Assembly (NCBI GenBank): GCA_002633005.1
Contig: NMRA01000102.1
Coordinates: 537,067 to 601,066 of the forward strand
DNA length: 64,000 nucleotides
Source of the DNA: Phoronis australis
Taxonomy: Eukaryota > Phoronida > Phoronidae
Direction: 5' to 3'
Part shown: positions 35,688 to 48,077 of the stretch, piece after piece
Numbering within the stretch: the first letter of the stretch is position 1
How the letters are laid out: the number at the start of each line of letters is the position of its first letter
Made by a program: the position numbers and the translations under genes
The notes under the pieces: generated by a model
What the model was told of the DNA's origin: nothing
The model's database searches: none
What the model saw: the letters and a program-made list of their open reading frames with translations, nothing else

Positions 35688-36283
35688 GTTGGGGCACTTG
35701 TTGAGCCATGGGCGCTAATTAGGGCGAATAGCGGCAGAATTACATACAGCAGTGTAGTTTAATGCACACAAATTACACGTCGTGCAAACCAGTCGGCCAT
35801 CCCGTTTACCATCAACAATCCCAGTAGCCTTTGCGCACCCTAATTTCCGGACATGCGCAATCGTTAAATCGATTCAGTTACAACTCCGCTATTGGTACGT
35901 TCGGAAAGAATAGATTGTCGTAACTTCGGTTGTAGTTGGGCGATTTTGGTGATTCAAAAACTGTACATGATCACCATTTGAAGAGAATTTCAAAAATGCA
36001 ATTGGTTTATGTTCAAATATGTTATAACTTAAATTCTATTATAACAAAACAGCCCAGTCAGGCTAGAAAAAAGAGAGCTGGCCCTCCAACCATGAATGCC
36101 AGAATGGAGTTAATCAGTCGTGTAAGATATTGACTAAAGGGATCATCTTCCCATCTTGTTGTTGAGCTAAAGATGTGAGCAACAGGAAAACGCCGTAATG
36201 GGAACAGGTCCCTTATGTCCAATGTGATCCAGTAGGAGCAACTGGCTATTTTAGACAATAGCAAGTTTTAACATATGAAAGCA

Positions 36284-36289
36284 TTTATT
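36284..36289 (-). other. Candidate poly(A) signal of the GPCR gene
   Basis: AATAAA on the minus strand about 530 bp after the GPCR stop; no coding sequence lies between (36290-36815). Confidence 0.45.
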
Positions 36290-36815
36290 TTCAAAATATT
36301 TTGTAAGCACAGAAACATAGAAACATAATCAATAAAAACACAAATGGAACCCAGTATAAGCCGGTGTCATATAGCACAAGGTTTAGCCGTCTTTGCCCTT
36401 AAGTGTACCTACATGTATACTGGATATTGTAAAACAGAATAGCAAATTCCTAAAGTGGATTTGTGAAATTATACGATCCGTTATAAGACGGCAAACGTTT
36501 AAATGAAGCCATATTTTAAAGCACTAACCACAACATAACAAACATTAAGAAAGGACAACACCATGGATAACACTCAGGGTAAGACTTGTACAAATATAAG
36601 AGATAGTCGCCTGGTCATTGGTTGCGCCAAGTTCGCCTACTCAGCTCTCCTTTTCATCTTTTGCTACTGCTAAAATCTGCAATTGATGCGACCAAACCTC
36701 GGGCGAAATGTAGGCTTGCGCGGTAAGGAGGACTGATCAACTCCGTGAAAAGTACTCCTTGTGCACATGTACATGTCCTTATTTCGAAAACAACAGCAAT
36801 AGTACAATTCTTAGT

Positions 36816-38977
36816 TTACATGGTAGCTTCTAAGTTATTTAACTCAGTGTCGTTGGTGTAATCGCTACCTCCAGTCGCAGAGGATTTCCGGTGACCGTCG
36901 GTGAAATATGGCGCACGATTGGAGCTCTTTTTCCTCGAAAAAATATTCCTGTATTTCAAAAATATAGTTTTTCTACAGACGTAAGCAAGGAATATGAAGA
37001 ATCCTTGCACTGAGTTGAAAATGATGAATAAATACCATAGCACAAGACTTCCAGTAAGAGCCGCTAGGTAGCCAAATATCCATGTGCTTCCCATAACAGT
37101 AGAAAGTTTAACTGTTATCAAAAACACGCGGCTAATTTCACCGCTGTTCTTGACGTGCTTTCTAACTTGACGCTTGGTTCTTATAAACTGGATAATCGTG
37201 AACACGATGAAAATGATATTAACGAATATGATACTCGCTAAGGGCATCGCAAAACCATAAAGAATTGATTCGTAACCCGAAATCCAACACCTCTCCTCAT
37301 CTGCGTATTGGAAAGGTATATCAGTGGCGAACTCCAGCGTAACACACGTGGCAATTATCAATGAAGGGCTTAGTACAGAATACAGCATATACTTATAAAT
37401 TGCATGCGGAGACGGTTGCCGCTTCTCCATAATTTTTTGAAACGTTCTGAAAATACAAAAACACATACTGTTCATCCAAAAGAACGCGCACAACCACAGG
37501 AAATGTTCAACTATGGCCACTATCTTACATAATGCTGGAAATTCAGTACAATCAATTGCAGTTAACATTATCAATTGCGCCATGAAAAGTGTTATAGCGA
37601 GGTTCATCATAATTTGACCAGGCAGTGTTCGAAGTTCATTGAAAAGTGCGTACGTCAGCACAAATAACGTTAGACCACATAAACTGATCACGTTTCCAGC
37701 GAGCGTCAGTTTGTACTGAGTTTCGTTGTATTCAAAAAAACGAAGACCAGTCACATTTGTGAACGGATTGCACACATACAGTAAGTTGCCTTGAATGAAG
37801 TAGTCACCTGGCTGAAACGATAAACCAGAGTTTACATATGCAACTCCGTCTTTCAGTTCATACTCGTCATCAGTGTATGTGATCATTGGACACTTGAAAT
37901 AGAAAGAATCGTTGGCAGTAATGTTATTCAAAGAAGTATTGTTCAAGCTCGTAATATTAATACGTCCTTCACCACACGATCCATCAAGCAATCTATGTTC
38001 CTTCGGTGGACAAACTAGTGGCCGACATTTCTGTGCCTGCTGGTCATAGAATCCGTTTTCGGAACATTTTGGAGAGGACGCAAGTATCTTCGGACTAAAC
38101 TCGTCACTCATCCCTGTGAAATCTATTAGATGAGAAAAACTGGACAACCCTTCATTGGGAAGTGGACGGGGATCGAAGCAGAATAACCTTGGCCAGCCCC
38201 CAACTGGACAACGCGCGAATTGTAACTTAACGCTATCATTAGTATCTGGAAAGTAGTCTGAAAAATACATGTATCTCGAGCATTCTTTTCTGTTACGTGG
38301 GCAACGTTTCGTGCATTTTGTGATCTTGGGTTCTACCTGTACATTGCAATGGTGAGCAAGCGATGGTGTCTTAGTCAATATTCTAAAATACCCTGACTTG
38401 TAGATCGATCGTAACCGTGCTGAGACGGTGCGGTTTTGCAGAAAGTAATTCAAGAGGGATATTATTTCGTTTTTTGTCATCGAATGAAATTCAGATTTTA
38501 GGGCGATACTGACTTCCCAAAATGTTCCTTTTCTAAGGATTTGTGGCACGTCTGCACGATGACAGACTGCGCAATAAATGTTCCGGAAGGAGTAGTATCT
38601 ACCATCTCTCAAGTATCCGTTAACGGGCAAAGTCTGGAACACGTCGTCATGGTTTACAAAGTGGCACTTGTTGCTAACATTGCCGTTGCTAAAATCATCA
38701 GGACAGCGCGAGATCACTATAGTACCGAAAGGGTAAATGCCGTAATCTAACGTCAGACATTCTGTGTAAAGGTTGATTGATTTGAAATTTGTTGCATTTG
38801 GTTTGTAGTCATGACAACAATCGCCGAATTCGGTACAGAACAGATCACAATAGCAGACTTGTTTGTAACGGTGTCGCCTATCTGCCAGGAGAGGGAAGGA
38901 GCAAGAAATACCACAGGCTTGATACAACGATGGCTTAGAAGGCTGAGAATCACAGGAAACTCCACACGTCTGGAACA
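36816..38977 (-). CDS. Class-B-like seven-transmembrane receptor with somatomedin-B domain (exon 2, main exon)
   Basis: Exon 2 starts after a T10-CAG acceptor (38980-38978) in phase 1 and runs about 719 codons to TAA at 36818-36816. Numbering from its first codon: somatomedin-B-like cysteines at about 22-55 (CGISC, QVCYCDLFCTEFGDCCHDY), a long extracellular region to about 423 with at least 20 more cysteines and several N-x-S/T sites, then seven hydrophobic segments at about 424-446, 452-475, 485-512, 529-549, 571-597, 617-641 and 644-667. Class-B hallmarks are RCWIS in loop 2 (C564, paired with C484 before TM3) and GSTWIFGYLA in TM6. No GPS autoproteolysis motif is visible before TM1, unlike most adhesion GPCRs; the layout is closer to methuselah-like or SMB-bearing receptors. 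The C-tail of about 50 residues is Ser/Thr and Lys/Arg rich. A cell-surface receptor; ligand unknown. Confidence 0.9.
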
Positions 38978-39291
38978 CTGAAAAAAAAAACGTATATTAC
39001 GTATAAATTTCTTTTGTTCCTTGCAACAGCATTGTGCTAGGAATTAACAGCCATTCCACGACGAAACCAAATTAAATAAAAATCACTCTAGGGATCATCT
39101 TTCAGCTTGAATTTTGTGTTTGTGATTGTGATGTGGTCCTGATGCAAAAATCGCCAATCTTGCACTTATTGACCCTGTGCTGTTTTACTATTGGCCTTTA
39201 AAGTTTCACCAAGAAAGTGGCATAACAAGTTAGATTGCATGCAATGAGAGAAAACAAATAATGAGATAAGGAAGTGGGTTATAAGAATTAC

Positions 39292-39328
39292 CAAATAAAA
39301 TTAAAACTAATAATTTCGCTGCATTCAT
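39292..39328 (-). CDS. GPCR exon 1: start codon and signal peptide core
   Basis: ATG at 39328 opens MNAAKLLVLILF and then one base of a split codon before a GTAATT donor (39291-39290). The phase-1 end matches the phase-1 entry of exon 2, giving a valine and then FQTCGVSC, so signal peptide and first cysteines join perfectly. The intron is 314 bp. A second ATG four bases downstream closes at once and is excluded. The complete protein is about 732 residues. Confidence 0.8.
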
Positions 39329-39329
39329 C

Positions 39330-40300
39330 GCGTAACAGGGGAGATATAATAATGCAGAGGGACGTTTTTGTAGTGTTGAAAGTGGGTGTCACTCAAGTAG
39401 TTCTACAAGCCAGTTTGCTGTGAACACGGAAATATATGTTTATAGATAGATCTTGGATGTGTGTGCAAGTTTAAGAAACCCGTCGAATGTACCTTTTTCA
39501 TTTTTTGTTTAATCAAATTGGTCCATTATTGCGTATTCTTCAGTTTTTATATGAAAGCTTTTTCTGACTTCATTACATTGAAAAAAATTCAAGGTGATAT
39601 AATTGATGAGCATTAACATGTTAGAGACTGTAATGCTGTCTGACATATCCACACACCATTGCACACCTTAAGCGTGGCACAGGTGATGACACATTTGTCT
39701 GGAGCCAATACTCAAAACGGTTGATGCCCTCAGAGACAATTTGTAGGATACCTTAAATAATTCATGTGATTTTTAATGAAATATTCCGATTCATACAGTA
39801 TTTCAAGGATATTTACCTTATAGTGATATACAATTCTTTTGAATTAAGTTTGGAGACCACATGAAGCGGACGAACCGAAAAGTATTTTTTTTCGCTTTGA
39901 AGACAAAAGCCCACATCACAGGAAAAGCATTGATATCTGAAACACTAAGATCAAAAGTGCATCGTGCGTTCAAAAGTTATCGCTATTCATGTGTCCAAAT
40001 TTGACTCACTGTTTGGTCGGCCATCTTGGATGCCAGCGGCACAGGTTACGAGTTTAAAAGTGCTAAAAATTACTGTCATCAATATTTTAACAGTACAGTT
40101 TAAGGACACTCTGTACAATCCAAGCGTTTACATCATGATTTAATGAGGCTGGCGTAACTTATTGAGTGGTTAAAATGCTCACAATTCACATTGGTCAACA
40201 TGGCGACTTTTGCTGTACTGAAAGAGATGTTCATCTGGCTAAAATGTCATCGGTGAAGCTTCAACTGTAATACATTTTTGCCACGCTGCTACCAAAAAGC
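39330..40300. other. Upstream region of the GPCR; no gene seen
   Basis: Should contain the GPCR promoter (minus strand). No TATA box at a convincing distance; short frames only. Confidence 0.4.
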
Positions 40301-40309
40301 AGTTTTGCT

Positions 40310-40520
40310 TTGTGGTTATCGCGCACGCGGTGATAAAATTAACGGCAACCAAAAAAGTGGAGTTGTAATTCTTCGCCAAAGTCAACTTAATTCTCACAAC
40401 TAAGCTTCATCAAAGATATGTGTAGAAGTAGAAAGGACCAATGATGAAAGTAATCGTTTCTTAAATGATAGTTTTAAGTGTAGATTGTATTTTTGACGAG
40501 GTGAAAGCTCGAAATCGGTA
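40310..40520 (+). repeat. Dispersed repeat R1, copy 2
   Basis: Same blocks as 8320-8480 in inverse orientation (TGGTTATCGCGC, TTCGCCAAAGTCAA, GTAGAAGTAGAAAGGACCA, TATTTTTGACGAG). No shared open frame. Confidence 0.75.
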
Positions 40521-40599
40521 ACCCAAATCCGGTCACGGCCCGTTTAAAATACACTGAAGTAACGAAATGAATACAGAAAGCGAATGGAAGTATTGTAGC

Positions 40600-40935
40600 C
40601 CCTATATGGCCAACCGAGGGGCTACGTGTTGCCTAGGCCGCGTTGCCTTGAATGCGCTAAATTTCCCCTTACTCCCAGCTCTCCTAATGTTGTTTATCCA
40701 TTTTCACGAAGTTCTTGGTTTGCAGGGAACACATAAAAACTCAGATTTTTATCTCTCTTGTTGGTTTTGAAGCAGCCAGGAGCACAACAAGTGTATCCGC
40801 CGTAAGTTTTCTTCGCGCTCATACCGCGTATTACGCTTGTTACTATGGCCGCTTTCGGAATCCTGACCACAGCACCCACAATGCACCATTTTAACCTAAT
40901 TTCAATATGGCGTCGCTGCAAATCCGCTATTATAC
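40600..40935 (-). pseudogene. THAP domain of element R2, copy 2, broken
   Basis: On the minus strand the sequence begins with the same end as R2 copy 1 (AATAGCGGATTTGCAGCG, then GCCATATTG). An ORF gives MSAKKTYGGYTCCAPGCFKT, NKRDKNLSFYVFPANQELRE, then a one-base deletion near 40702. The shifted frame continues WINNIRRAGSKGKFSAFKAT to about 40640. Cysteines, FP and W of the THAP fold are present; the C-x2-H half is not found, so the copy is truncated, or an intron follows. The other terminal repeat is not seen. Confidence 0.75.
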
Positions 40936-41149
40936 GCTCACAGAGAAGGGTCAAATACTGTTAAAAATCGATTTTGGCAAGAAAAGCGAAAAGAATATAA
41001 AGAAAGGTTGTCGAAAATAAGAATTTATGTAGTAACTATTTTCGGATACTGGAACCACATGGGTAGTTTGAGAGCAGGACTTTAAAATGCACCCACGAAT
41101 GCATCGCAAACGGTGTGCTTTTAGGGTTTTATTTATTGGTCATAAAAAT

Positions 41150-41165
41150 GGCCACTAGATGGCGC
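41150..41165 (+). promoter_or_regulatory. CTCF-like motif
   Basis: GGCCACTAGATGGCGC matches the known bilaterian CTCF core CCASYAGRKGGCRS at every position. Binding here is inferred. Confidence 0.5.
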
Positions 41166-41585
41166 AGAAACGTACAATCCATCCGAAAAAGGGCACCTGT
41201 CATAGCTTCTTTCCTAGACAACTAATATTCACCAGATTTCATAGAAAGTTGTCACAGAACTTCAGAGAAACAAAGGGAAGCAGAATAAAATGAAAACTGC
41301 AACTAGGGAGCACAGTGTTCGTTGGATTTGGCCGAAAAGCGTCACTGCTTTTTGTTAGCTTCATGTAAATACACTTACTGAATTTAATAAACACCCAGCA
41401 GTAGGTTTAGGAGATACAACTATGGCCGCAAAATAAAGCAAAACTACCATTGGAGACGCCATAGTAGTCAAATTCATCATCATCAACCATCCTCTTCCTA
41501 CAGAGAACATAAACGCCAATTTTCAAAACCATCCTTATAATGATTTGTTTATAGGGGGGTTGCACGCATAAAACAGGAAAAAAAT

Positions 41586-41601
41586 GGCCACTAGGTGGCG
41601 C
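41586..41601 (+). promoter_or_regulatory. CTCF-like motif
   Basis: GGCCACTAGGTGGCGC, full match to the CTCF core, same orientation as the one at 41150. 42025-42040 has one mismatch. Confidence 0.5.
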
Positions 41602-42385
41602 AAAATACCTTGATTCTATCCAAAAACAGGAGGCTAGCGTCATCTCACCAACAGATGAATGTATTCAAAATTTTATGAAAATCCGTTGAGGCACTTATAG
41701 ATACGAAGATGTACGTAAAATCTAAAATTGTCACCAGAGGCCACACCAGTAGTCAGATCCGTCCGAAAGTCGTCGTTATTATTTGTCAACATCATATAAA
41801 TACACTTGTTAAATTTAGTAAAGATCCTACAAACGGTTTAAGCCATGGGCACATAAACCAGACTGCCATTAGGAGGCGCCACAGTAGCTAAAGTCATCGG
41901 AAAATCCTCGACAGCCGTCCTGTTTGTAGTAAGAACAAACATGCCAATATCCACCATCATCCTTAGAGTGGTTTGGTCAATAGAGGGATGGACGAGTAAA
42001 AACATTCCTGAAAACTGTAGAAATGGCCACTAGGTAGCGCAAATTAAGTTGAATCTATCCGAAAACGGGTGGATAGCGTCATCTCTTTAATAGATGCCTA
42101 CATGCCATATTTTATGAAAATACGCTGAAGAGCTTTGAAGATATAGAGGTGAGCGTAAAAAAAATAAAAATTGCCACTAGGGTGCGGACCAGCTAGTCGA
42201 ATTCATCCGAAAGTTCGCTCATGTCGTTCCATCCATGAAAGGAACACGTGCTAAATTTCATGAACATACGTCAAACGCATTTGGAGTTAGAGTAGCGGAC
42301 GCAGGACGCCGGACGGACGCTGCCCGGACGGAGATGACGGCATAATGCGTCCACATATAAACATGTGGGCGCATAAAAAACATTT

Positions 42386-44390
42386 TTATTATTTCATTTT
42401 CTGTCAGGCAGTTAGCAGGCACAAGCAAACTGGCCCCAAGAGCATTTCAAAATTGGCTAAAATTCAAAGACACAGAACTTTGCAAAATTTTCCGAATTTT
42501 GACACTTCAGTGAAGGTTAACGGAAATTCCTTTAAAAAGCGAAAACTGATTTTGGACAGAGGGTTCAACATCTGCATCAGCATCATGAAGACCTTTCTTT
42601 CCTGTTTTAAGCCCTTTGAAAACAACTTCCCTAACTGAAACATTTGGAACCAAAAATAAGCTATTTTGGATCATAATATACACGATGCTCTAACCTAAAA
42701 CATAATGGCCAAAAATTTCAAATTGTTATTATAAACTTAGCTCACCACGATGTACACCTGTAAGAACACACATTTTTTTAAGATCTGTGTCGATGATTCT
42801 AGAGTCGACCTTTTAGTGCTCTAGTGGAAAGGCAGTTAGTTATTTGGTGGTATTGGAACAAGGACACCAATGATGTTTACACGAGAACAAGTATTAATAT
42901 TAAACGTAGACATTTGCAATCCTGCGTGCGAACATTGCCTGTCAACACCAGAACTGGATTCGGAATTACGCACTACACAAAATCAGGCTACCGAAATGGT
43001 GGAGCTTCAGGAGTACGCTTGACCCTAAAGTGATCAAAGGGCAAGTTTGAAATGCGGGATAGAATTCTCTATTTCCGTACCTCGAGAAAGGGTTGCGTTT
43101 AGGGAACGCGGGGGTCAGGCTATCCGTGTTATGAGAAGTTGTACAAACCTTGCTCTGCAGAATGCGTGAAAATCAACAGACGCATTTTTGCAGGTTGTCG
43201 TAGACGTGTTACTAAAAAGTGTTGATAGGTGCCCACAGTGCATCGCAGTCGTTAGATTTCTAGGAGTAATTATCAGTTTCAGGTATGGCACAAGGTTACA
43301 ACAATTTAACCAGAAGGGATCAGAAATGACAGTTTTGATGCCTCACCTTTAAGACGATCTAATTTACATGTACTTCTTTTCGTAAAGAACAATAAATAGG
43401 GTTTGGAAGGTACGAAGTTGCGTGTTGAAACAAAATGACACTTTTTGCAATCTGCTTAAAGATTTCCAACCATGCATTTCCTTAGTTACCTAACTTGAGA
43501 CAAATGCCAAAAAATCTGTTTAAATTATAACTCTTGATGCTCAATAGTCGCGATCTTCTAATTTTGAAAAAATTAGTATTTTCAAGTTTCGCTCCAAATA
43601 GTGTCATGGGTGGCATAGGGTTGCTAACTTGATAACCAATGGCAAAGGCATAGCACAGCAGATCATAAGACGAGGACGATTTTGAGCGAGAACTGGATAA
43701 TTTGAATGCAGACAGAGAAGAGAGTGGCTACAGGCATCACATTCAAGTATTTGAAGAATCCGGTAATGAATTCGACTTCACACTTAGCGGACTTTTGTTG
43801 CATTTTAGGCCATACGAACTCGACCCACTTGCACAAGAAATGGTGCAGAAATATGTGAGCCACAATCAACTGTACCAAGGAGTGATCATTATTAAAAAAA
43901 TAAACACTTAATTACCACTGACGACAAGTACTGTGGATTCATACCTGCGCATTACACACGTGCACCCAGCCTAAAATGCGGGGCTCTGGCATATATTCGG
44001 TTTTTTGTGTTCTCCTTTTTTCGGAGATTTTGTTTCTCGAAGGCGGATCTTTTTGCCCACTTTGTCAAAGAGGGAGATACGCTCTAGCCCCCCAACGCCA
44101 TTCCTGGCTGAGCGCATGCATCAATTCTTGGTCTTGAACAGTATGTCTACACTATGTGGACCTTTTTGGAGCAATAACTATTCCTGTAGTAGTGGCTCAG
44201 TGTTGGCCTAGACATGACCAATAATGATCCGTTGCCTGACGTTTACTGCCAAAGTGACAAAATGCATCTGTTATTAGACAAAATGATCTCAGTTATGTCC
44301 GTCAATATTTCACCCGAAACCATGCAATCACTATGACCGGCAACCCAGAACACTTACTATAGATGAACGAGGTACCAGCATCTGACATTG
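42386..44390. other. Spacer between the two inverted R-C copies; no gene recognised
   Basis: Contains a 69-codon plus-strand frame at 43702-43911 (EFDFTLSGLLLHFRPYELDP) without family assignment and short unsupported frames. No terminal repeats of its own were found. Confidence 0.35.
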
Positions 44391-44394
44391 GGAG

Positions 44395-44645
44395 CACTTA
44401 CGGCCGATTTCATAAATGTAGTTTAAAGTTAAACCTGGTTTAAATATAGTCTGCATTTCATAAAGGTGGTTTAACTTTTAGACCAGTGGTCTAGTAAATC
44501 TGGTTTAACTCCAGTTTAGACCTGGTCTAAGTCGGTTTTCATTTCACCAACGAGGTCTGTATACTTTAAACCTGTATGGGTTAAGAACTTAAACCATATT
44601 TAACCTTAGACTTGGTCAGACCCAGGTTTAACTGTTACTTATGTC
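44395..44645. repeat. Solo terminal-array fragment of element R3
   Basis: Begins CGGCCGATTTCATAAATG, like the R3 ends at 58018 and 59837, and continues with repeated TTTAAACC/GGTTTAA steps (AAACCTGG, CTGGTTTAA, CCAGTTTAGACC). It has no inverted partner nearby. Confidence 0.65.
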
Positions 44646-47600
44646 AGACTTTCATGGTACGGGTACATTTGAAGGATGCCACGGAGTGCATTTGCGACGC
44701 AGTTTTAGAGCAAATACAATGAGAACGACTGACAGTGGGAACTGCTCTTAAATGTATGAACTTTTACGTAGTAATTGAATTTTTGGCCACCAAATCGGAG
44801 TCGGGATCAAACAAAAGAGTGAGTCACTTTTGTGCTCTCATTAGTCTAGAGAGCACTAATACGAAATGTCCACTATTCCAGGTGGTGCAAGCAGCCGTTT
44901 TCAACTTGGACTTGATTTACAGTCATCCAATCCATCGTTTATATCCTTTTTATGCGCCCACATATTTATTTGTGGACGCATTATGCCGTCATCTCCGTAC
45001 GTCCGTCCGGCGTCCGCTGCTCTATCTCCAAAACGCCTTGACGTATGTTCATGAAATTTTGCACAGATGTTCCTTCTGTACTGAACACTCGGACGGATCC
45101 GATTACCGGTGTGCCCCCTAATGGAAATTTTAGTTTTTTACGTTTACCTCTGTATCTTAAAAAGTCTTGAACAAATTTTCATAAAATTTGGTATATATGG
45201 GCACCTATTAGTGAGACGGCGCTATCCTCCCGTTTTCGAATGAATTTGCCGTAGTTTGTGCTACCTACATGTATTGGCCATTTTTATTGTTTCCGAGTCT
45301 TGATTTTTGTGTCCACCCCTCTATCAACCAAACCGCTCAAAGTATGATTGTAAAAATTGGCATGTATGTTCTTACTTTGAAGTGGAAAGCTGACGATGTT
45401 TTTCCGACAATTTCGACGACTGTGGACTCCAAAACTGCACACCGGAAGAGTTCACGGTCGTCAGAACAACCAGAAACAGGGCCACTGCCCTGTTCAGACG
45501 CTTCGCATCCGAGGCTGCCAATCGCCGATGGGATGAGCTTTGCAGCCGATCCAACTTGACAGCTACAGATTTCTGGCACTTCTATCGTAACATGGACAAG
45601 AGACGCGCTCCTCCCAGATCCATCCTACTGAATGCAAGCAACACCATTCTCAGAAATGACAGGGAACAGGGAGGGGCTTTTCTCCTGCGTTTCATCCAGC
45701 AAAGTGACCGCAGTGATGAATCTGAAAGAAACCTCATCCAACAACTAGATGGACTTTGCAAGACAGCTGAACAGGACAGTGAATTCTCTACAGCAGAGGT
45801 TGCGAATGCTATCAAAACTTGCAAAGAGGGTGCCCCTGGCCCCGATGGCGTGAGAATCCTGACACTCAAGTCTTTGCCTGACTTTCTGCTGGCCAAGCTT
45901 TTGAAGTCCTACAACGTCAGTTTGGCCACTGGAATCATCCCTCACATCTGGACAGATGCCTTCTTAATTCCTGTACCAAAACCTGGAAAAGATCATCGTG
46001 CACTCAAGGGATATCACATCATAGTGATGCAGAACGTCATTGGAAAAATCCCTGGAAGGATCCTTGCGCAAAGAATCACCAAGTTAATTGAACCCTGGCT
46101 CCTCCCAGGAATAGGTGCTTATCGACCTGGTGGAGATTCATGGGTGGGCCAATGCAGCTTCTGTTGCAGATGAGATATGACAAGGTTTTGAAAACAAAGA
46201 AAACACTCTCCTCGTTGGCCTTGATCTATAAGATGCGTACAATTCTGTTCAACTTCCAAAACTTGCGGATGGCATGCTTCATCTCGGTATTCCTGTACGA
46301 TGCATTTGATGGGTGATGAGTGCCCTCAACAGCCGGCAATGCATGCTAAAACATCGCACATGGCGTTCAGAATGGGTATCTGTCAACACAGGCTTACCCC
46401 AAGGTTCACCTCTGTCCCCGGTGCTGTTCAATATCTACACCCTCCCACTCGCCAGACTGAACCGCGCTGACTGCCGACTTCGCACCTTTGCAGACGACAT
46501 GCTGCTGTCATCGCAAGGACAAACACATCATGAGATTCTCCAAAAAGCACAGTCTACATTGATGGAAGTCTGCGAGTTTTGTGCTACCAGCGGAATGAGC
46601 TGCAATGGAGACAAATGTGAAGCTCTCTTCTGTACTCTGGACAATAGCCTCAGTGTTGATGATTTCCCTTGCCCTACCTAAGATGGGAAGTTGTTTGCAA
46701 CATCTGACCACATGCGTCACTTGGGTATAGAACTCGACCGAAGGCTCAAGTTAACAGTATGATCAGCCGTGCTAACAGAGGAATCAATGCCCTTAGGGCT
46801 GCGGCTGGTCGGAAGGCGGAGGAAAGGCACCTCGTCATGCTTTATAAAGCCCTGGTCACTTCGGTCTTTGACTACGCTCTCCCCATGATCAACATCAGTA
46901 AAAATCAAATCAACAGACTTGAGAGGCTCCAAAACATTGGTCTTCGCGTCATCACTGGATGTAACAGATCTAAGTCAGTCACAGCATTACGTTACCTTGT
47001 CGGTGTTCCTAGCATTGCAGACAAGGTATTACTGTAGCCAAGGCTGTTCAAAGCTCCTTCCATCCATTACACAGTCAAATGAAGACTGCACTTGACAGGT
47101 GCGTGAACCACGTCCCTGCAACAGAAACTTATGGACTTCGCCCTAGACCTTTTCGCAATGCCTCCCACCAAAGACTTAGCAGGTGCTCGTGGACTGTCGC
47201 TGCTGTTAACGCAACCATGGATATCATCGGCGAACACATGATCGCGCAAGACACTGCTTGGCTGCCAGTACAAGAACTTGGTGAGGAACCGAATGTCATC
47301 ATTGCTTTCAACAGGGAAGCTCGGGAATGGCCTCCTGGAGTAGCCCAAGCATTGTGCCGTCAGCAATGGCGTGATCTTGGCGGTATTAATGTCATCATTG
47401 TAGCAACTGATGGATCCTTCGATGGCGAAACTAATCGTGCGGGATGGGGTTATCAAAAACACTGTGCTAACAACGTCATTGCGGAAGGTAGTGGCTGCCA
47501 CCGTGTATACACAAGCAGTAGGCGGATGGAGTTTGAGGCTATACTGTACAACGTGCCCTAACCAAGCTGTCACTCCTAGACCTGGAGAATCACACCATTT

Positions 47601-48077
47601 TCTTTGCCACCGATTCCATGGCAGTGTTGATGAAAGTTCAATCTGGAAACCTCCCAGCCAACTGGGGTGTCTTCGATCACGCCACCCTCATCATGTAGTG
47701 ATCTGATCTTTCGTACCTGGCCACGCTTGTGTCTTGATTAATGAGCGTGCAGATTACCTCGCTGGCTCATGCACCACCAACCAACCCCTCTACTTATATT
47801 CGGCTGACGTTAAAGGCGAAGGCAACCTTTTCCATGTCATTTTGAGCTAAAATGAGGTTGATTGGTTATCCTAGACATATTTTCCACTTAATTACAGCTT
47901 TTCGTAATTTTAGTAATTTCTCGTCCGCTACTCCGGAAGTGACGTTTTAGGAGGCAAGCATTTCACGCCAATTTCTTTTCATGTAGTCTGACTGTGAAAG
48001 CTGTCGAGCCAGTCATTGTTCTACCTCGGTTGTGTTTAGTTCCGTCGTCGTTTGCTTTCATTTACTAGTCAGTCAAC

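Larger units (their letters stand above)
34852..35893 (+). mobile_element. THAP-bearing DNA transposon R2, copy 1 (contains assembly gap)
   Basis: Ends AATAGCGGAGTTGCAA and TTACAACTCCGCTATT are inverted repeats (15 of 16 positions). The empty site is visible in the homologous stretch at 58 kb (AAATTGGTACG there; the filled site resumes ATTGGTACG), which fits a duplication of AT only. A 2-bp AT duplication and a THAP-encoding gene resemble ISL2EU-type elements; this assignment is inference because the transposase region falls in the gap 35251-35687. Copy 2 at 40600-40935 shares the terminal sequence and the THAP gene. Confidence 0.7.
34678..36264. mobile_element. Element R3, partial copy, interrupted by a THAP-bearing element
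   Basis: The flanks 34678-34851 and 35894-36210 match, in inverted orientation, one continuous stretch at 58215-58762 (inside the TIR element 58018-59837). Two peptides are conserved between the copies. On the plus strand here an ORF starts at 34679 with MTAFSRSLTLPDVEAGDR (other copy MAAFSRSVTFPHVEGCDR). On the minus strand the end of an ORF reads EDDPFSQYLTRLINSILAF then MVGGPALFFLA (36140-36058). The AAACC-array terminal repeats of the 58-kb copy are not visible here, so this copy is truncated. I do not recognise either peptide. Confidence 0.7.
41090..42385 (-). repeat. Repeat R-C, copy 1 (inverted relative to copy 2)
   Basis: Homologous over its full length to 44945-51640 with that copy's insertions removed. 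The inner end (42335-42375) forms a hairpin of ATGCGTCCACAT and ATGTGGGCGCAT; the outer end carries ATGCACCCACG, so the unit has short inverted ends of the form ATGCRCCCAC. Inside are repeated blocks of about 330-450 bp, each with a motif like GGCCACTAGRTGGCGC: 41150-41165, 41445-41462 (weak), 41586-41601, 41864-41880, 42025-42040 and 42172-42186. No coding capacity. A run of GGACGG steps lies near 42310. Confidence 0.85.

Noticed and set aside
35144-35709. Long open frames on both strands across the gap
   Set aside because: They consist of unknown bases; only the THAP end before the gap is real.
38541-38965. ORFs overlapping the GPCR ectodomain
   Set aside because: Other-frame shadows of the GPCR coding exon.
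45337-45945. Minus-strand ORFs opposite the LINE D reverse transcriptase
   Set aside because: Shadows of the plus-strand RT frame, which has the conserved motifs.
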